Of a stretch of 64,000 nucleotides of DNA, positions 60,201 through 64,000 are shown in pieces. The position numbers were made by a program, and so were the translations under genes. Positions within the stretch are counted from its first letter, which is position 1; each line of letters starts with the position of its first letter. Under the pieces are notes generated by a model. The model saw nothing but the letters and a program-made list of their open reading frames with translations. It ran no database searches and was not told the DNA's origin. Location: contig NC_063157.1 of the NCBI RefSeq assembly GCF_020921035.1, positions 9,398,001 through 9,462,000 of the forward strand, read 5' to 3'. The stretch comes from Rhodamnia argentea. Its lineage: Eukaryota > Streptophyta > Magnoliopsida > Myrtales > Myrtaceae.

Positions 60201-61704
60201 TTCCTCACAGACTCCTCCTCAGGTTCAGTTTCAATATTCAAATCCATGGTTTGCCAACACCCCCCACAATGCTCCAGCAAATCAATTTCCTGGTTTCATT
60301 CCATCACCAAATGCTTCAGCACCTAGTCTGAATAGTCCTGGCCATCAAATGCCTTCTCTCTTTGGTCCTCGACCAGCTCCTCTAGCTGCATTTAACTCCT
60401 TATCTCAGAGTCCATCTCTGCTCCCGCCAAGACAAAATCCATCCTCTCAATATATGCAAAATTCAGTAATGATGCATCCTTCTGGTGTTGGTCCTCCACC
60501 AAGAAATTTTCCTTCATTTCCGCAGGCTTCATTACCGGCTCCACCAGTTCATTCAGCTCCTATGCCCTTTTCTGTGAGCCAATCGCCACAAACCAGAATG
60601 CTAGCAATTCCTTCATTTCCTCAACTCCCAGCAAATGCTACAGCAGGACCACAGTTCGATCGTCCCTTAGTACCAGCTGGGGGCCCTAGCAATATGATGC
60701 AGGTGGGTCCACCCCCTGTGCCCACATCCATCAACCTACAACCAAACATTGCGTCTTCGGCACCAATTACAAATGCTTCAGCTGGGAGCACAAGCTTGAT
60801 CGCAGGTCCTACCTACCCATCTGCTCAATCAACTCCATACTCGATGGCTGTGTCAGGGAGTCGTCCTGCTGGTGTCCCTGTGTTCTCTTCTATGCCACCA
60901 CCGATGCCAATTCAATCTGCAAACAGCACACAAGGGGCACTTGTCCCTCGTCTGACAATGAACCCTTTTCCAGGATCTCTGCCAACCCCTTCACCAGTGC
61001 CGTCAGGATCACCTGCCCTGTCTTTTCAGTCAGCCCCAAGTACTTTCACTGGGAATATGCACAATTTTACCCCCATTAGATCGCCAGCTAATGCTGCTCC
61101 AAGTCCACATCGTCCAAATTTCGGGGATTTCACTTTCCAGCCTCAGCAGCCGCAAGGCGCACTTACCTTCTCTGGGCCAGGAGTACAAACTCCTTTACCT
61201 CAGCCTACCTCTTTCCGCCCACCTATACATGATTCTCAACCTATAACGCCTGTCCTCCTAAGGCCATCAATGGGAGCGCAGACAGCTCGACCTCAAGGCG
61301 GCCCATCCCCAATTCCATTTCCAGGAGACCTGTCGAGATTTCCCTCGTTTCCAGTGTTGGGCCCCACACCAGTATCCCAGATGGGGCCAAGGAACATGAA
61401 TCTGGCAGCCCAACTTCCGGACCTTGCTGGCAGTTTTCCCTCCAGGCCTGGCAATCCGATGGAAGCTCAGAGGACCTTCCATGGTCAAATGAATCAACAG
61501 CCGAGACACCACTTTATTCACAGTCCATCTGCCTTTCCTGGCAGACCGGCCCTAGGCCCTGGTGGGAGGCAAATTTACGATCCGTTCTCACCGACCTCGG
61601 CTCCTAATGCACCTCAGCAGCACGGAGGGAATCCAGCGATTGGAAAGAGACAGGAGAATGACCCCGAGTATGAAGACTTGATGGCCTCTGTTGGAGTAAA
61701 ATGA
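57253..61704 (+). CDS. SF1/BBP-like KH-domain splicing-factor protein
   Basis: Coding exons 57253-57549, 58116-58241, 58322-58361, 58441-58523, 59434-59511, 59608-59661, 59798-59932, 60067-61704 join in phase to 816 residues. The N-terminus is Lys/Ser-rich with [20 protein letters not shown], then a helix-hairpin-like segment ([20 protein letters not shown]) as in SF1/STAR proteins, then a KH domain: [20 protein letters not shown] (GPGG loop), [13 protein letters not shown], and [18 protein letters not shown]. The last exon (546 codons) is Pro/Ser/Gln-rich. SF1/BBP binds the intron branch point early in spliceosome assembly; RNA binding here is inferred from the KH domain. Unlike canonical plant SF1 I see no zinc knuckle and no RRM, so it is better called SF1-like. 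The C-terminus [11 protein letters not shown] is conserved-looking. Confidence 0.85.
58763..59324. mobile_element. hAT-like MITE inside an SF1-like intron
   Basis: A 562 bp insertion between exons 4 and 5. The left end starts TAGGGTTGATCGGTTCTGG and the right end, reverse-complemented, starts TAGGGGTGAGCACCAGTTCC. Inner inverted words are GGTTCTGGGTGGTT, GGAACTGGGAACC and GGTTCCGGCCAGAACC. Flanks TTAAAAGC and TAAATAGC match at 6 of 8 bases, as expected for an aged 8 bp target-site duplication. No transposase. Confidence 0.65.
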
Positions 61705-61898
61705 AGGAGTTGCTCTTTCAGTGAAGCGCTGACATTAATTGTGAAAGCAGAGTAGCATCATCATTACAAGTGTTTTAAGTGTACTCCTTTTCGCTTTACA
61801 ATTTAAATGCAGGTATCTTGTATTGTACTTCCGTACTTACTGGTGTTTCGAATCTCCCTCAGTGTACTCCCTGATCAGCCCAGAGTGAGAAATTATGG
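61705..61898 (+). other. 3' UTR of the SF1-like gene
   Basis: Sequence between the stop codon and the next element. No strong AATAAA was seen here, so the transcript may end within the neighbouring element. Confidence 0.4.
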
Positions 61899-62156
61899 GG
61901 TGATTAGCAATCACTAGGTCATTGTCCTACGTGTCAAGCGTGAGCTTAGTTGGCTCCATTTAAAGGATGATGCGTGTCCCAGGACATCCACCATCCGAAA
62001 AAGAAAAAAAGCAATTTGTTTCTCTAGCTAGCTGGCGACTGAAAAAATATTGAGCACAATAAATGCGGACATCTTAAAATTCTCTCTCCTCTTTTCAACT
62101 TTGAATGGCCTTTTACCTTCTTGGGGGACACATTCTCTCTCTTTTTCTCCATCGCC

Positions 62157-62180
62157 TCTGCCTCTGCCTCTGCCTCTGCC
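62157..62180. repeat. CTGCCT hexamer repeat in the left arm
   Basis: Four CTCTGC/CTGCCT units at the inner edge of the left inverted repeat. The right arm has about two units, so the hexamer has expanded or shrunk since the arms were formed. Confidence 0.7.
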
Positions 62181-62990
62181 TTCCCCTTTGCCAAAGCCCT
62201 CGCCGGACGCAGCTGTAGTGGGGCCATAGAGCCCTGCTGGTCGCAACTGCTAGGTCTCGAGCCCCCTCCGCCTCCGGAGCCCCTCATTGGCGGCTACGGT
62301 TCATCAATTCCTCCCTCTCTGTCTCTCTCTCCCTTTCTCTCTCTCGAATGATCGAGCACAAGGTCTTTGCTCGCGTTTGTCTCTTGGAGACCCTTAGCGA
62401 TGTCTATTGTGGCTGCACATCTCTCTCCTCGGCAACTTTTGGGCCTCCGTCCGGTCGCGTCCCTCGGGCGAGCTTGTCATCTCGCATCACCCCCGTCCAC
62501 GATCTCGACCACTTTAATTCTCTCGGATGTTCTACTGTATGTTATGGTTCTTTACAAGATAGAGATGATTCTAAATTTCATGATGACATGGCTCATATAG
62601 TCATGGTATGACATGGGTCGTGTAATCATGGTATGATGTTAAGAAATGGCCATAATCACGTGGATGTATAGTGGTGCATTCATCCTCGCCAATGTAGAGG
62701 ACACCCGTGATGAATAGGCAAAGTGGCATGTCAAATGGGTATGTGTGATTCTGCTTCCCATGAGTTGGTAGTAACAATGCCTTGTAAATCAAGACGGTCC
62801 TGGCCAGTGACGAAAATGAATTCATTTGTGTGGATTGATGCAATATTGTGTGATAGTCTTAATATATAAGACGTTATCCGTTTGTACTTGAATGATTGAT
62901 CTTATGCAGAATTGTTGATCTTTCATTGATATGTCATGATATGAAATATTACTCATGCACTCATCATTAGTTGTTATGTCCCCGAACTCA

Positions 62991-62991
<1 letters not shown>

Positions 62992-63020
<29 letters not shown>
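62992..63020. repeat. (GTT)n microsatellite
   Basis: About ten GTT units inside the 2.1 kb element. The Gln/Asn-type frames it creates on the opposite strand are not genes. Confidence 0.9.
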
Positions 63021-63021
<1 letters not shown>

Positions 63022-64000
63022 GGTGGAGTGGTAAGATGATCTTACGCTTTAGAATTAGGGATTTCATTTACTAGACCTTGGCTCATTCATTTATTTTTCG
63101 GATATGTAGGATGGCCCTTCTGCCGCCACCGTTATTTGGAGCCCCAGCGCATGTAGAGTATACATATGAAGTTGTGGTGTTGCTCAATGTAGTTTTTATA
63201 TATGTTAAGTGTACTACTACGGTGTGGGTCGACATGAGACTTGCTGAGTGGGCTCCCCATCGGTATATAGCTTGGTATACTGTTACGGATTATATTTGGG
63301 TGGGACCGCATAGAGGCTTCAACGGTCCTCCAAATTATGTTGCCGATGAGCCCTCGACTGGAGAGGTGATTGATCCATAAGTACGGTCGAGTGATGTACA
63401 TGCAAACTTTTGGATCGATGGGGGTGTAGTAAACGGAGATAGGTGCACCGAACCCTCTTCTTAGGATTGTGTTCTTTTGTGTGTGGTATGATACTATGAT
63501 GTTGTTGGCTATGTTGTCATATAAAAACCGTATCATGTACATTTGGTAAACTAGTGGTACAAATAACCGATGCACATATATATATTATTATATGCTGTGA
63601 TTATGGTTCTATTGCTTCTGCATGCTCATAATAATTAATTAGTTAAAAAAAAACACGTGTCACAAGTGATGTTTTGGGGCGTCACAAGCAGAGGCAGAGG
63701 CGATGGAGAAAGAAAGAGAGGATGTGACTCCGTTGTTCTTCTCCGAGTGAGAAGGTAAAAAGGCCTTTGAAAGTTGAGAAGAGGAGAGAGAATTTTAAGC
63801 AGGATTTGAAATGCGCGCATTTATTGTGCTCAGTACTAGAGGAGAGAGAAACAAATTGTTTTTTTTTTCCCTTTTCGAATGGTCCATGTCACGGGACACG
63901 TGTCATCCTTTAAATGGAGCCAACTAAGCTCACGTCTGCCACGTAGGATAATGACATGGTGGTTGCTAATCACCGAATAATCGCTCGCCAAGAGTAAGGT

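Larger units (their letters stand above)
61899..63974. mobile_element. 2.1 kb DNA transposon-like element with about 285 bp inverted repeats
   Basis: The left arm (61899-62180) and right arm (about 63685-63974) are imperfect inverted copies over almost their full length. Shared words in order from the ends: GGTGATTAGCAA, TAGTTGGCTCCATTTAAAGG, CAATTTGTTTCTCT, GAGCACAATAAATGCG, TTAAAATTCTCTCTCCTCTT, TTTCTCCATCGCCTCTGCC. The interior (1.5 kb) has a (GTT) run and no recognised transposase. Long arms suggest a non-autonomous Mutator-like or foldback element. Flanking 9-mers AAATTATGG and GAATAATCG match at 6 of 9, so a target-site duplication is only possible. Confidence 0.65.

Noticed and set aside
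62992..63020. Short regular GTT repeat as a CRISPR or regulatory array
   Set aside because: It is a plain trinucleotide microsatellite without spacers.
63078..63575. 100- and 147-codon frames in the interior of the 2.1 kb element, considered as transposase remnants
   Set aside because: No DDE-type motif or zinc finger is visible and the composition is not protein-like.

Overview
This is plant nuclear DNA. The genes have spliced exons with GT-AG introns, long (GA/CT) runs in 5' leaders, and plant-only families (DUF538, the KMD and SAGL1 types of F-box/kelch protein, peroxisomal acyl-activating enzyme 17/18, PUT polyamine transporters). Gene style fits a core eudicot. I suspect a woody rosid, perhaps Myrtales, but nothing here settles the species. 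I found no tRNA, rRNA, CRISPR array, bacterial operon or recognisable virus.

Layout. (1) 124-6150 (+): last 13 exons of an AAE17/18-like acyl-activating enzyme, cut by the left edge. (2) 6151-9795: intergenic with small repeats, one foldback element and a possible organelle-derived patch. (3) 9796-10827 (-): intronless KMD-type F-box/kelch gene, with a similar GC-cored repeat on each side. (4) 10828-19005: gene-poor and repeat-rich. (5) 19006-20569 (-): two-exon PUT-type polyamine/amino-acid transporter. (6) 22860-26065 (+): three-exon plastid membrane protein of unknown function, with a duplicated promoter module. (7) 27336-32607 (-): complete 11-exon PP2A catalytic subunit. (8) 32608-43937: an 11 kb repeat block with a 3.39 kb tandem duplication and nested foldback elements. 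(9) 43938-45920 (+): SAGL1-type F-box/kelch gene. (10) 48470-49009 and 51560-53259 (-): two DUF538 genes with a foldback element between them. (11) 57253-61704 (+): SF1/BBP-like KH-domain splicing-factor gene with a hAT-like MITE in an intron. (12) 61899-63974: a 2.1 kb element with about 285 bp terminal inverted repeats, just downstream of that gene.

The genes are a normal plant mix and do not form a pathway. Two (KMD-type and SAGL1-type) are SCF substrate receptors whose Arabidopsis relatives act in phenylpropanoid, cytokinin and wax control. PP2A and the SF1-like protein are housekeeping regulators.

The unusual content is in the repeats. Family A has five copies whose inverted arms are built from about 32 bp subrepeats around GC-rich cores. 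Family B has different arms but a similar GC-rich core, and one B copy sits inside another. Two family A copies seem to carry unrelated, perhaps captured, sequence. All exon coordinates come from hand reading of splice sites and reading phase; no alignments or database searches were run.
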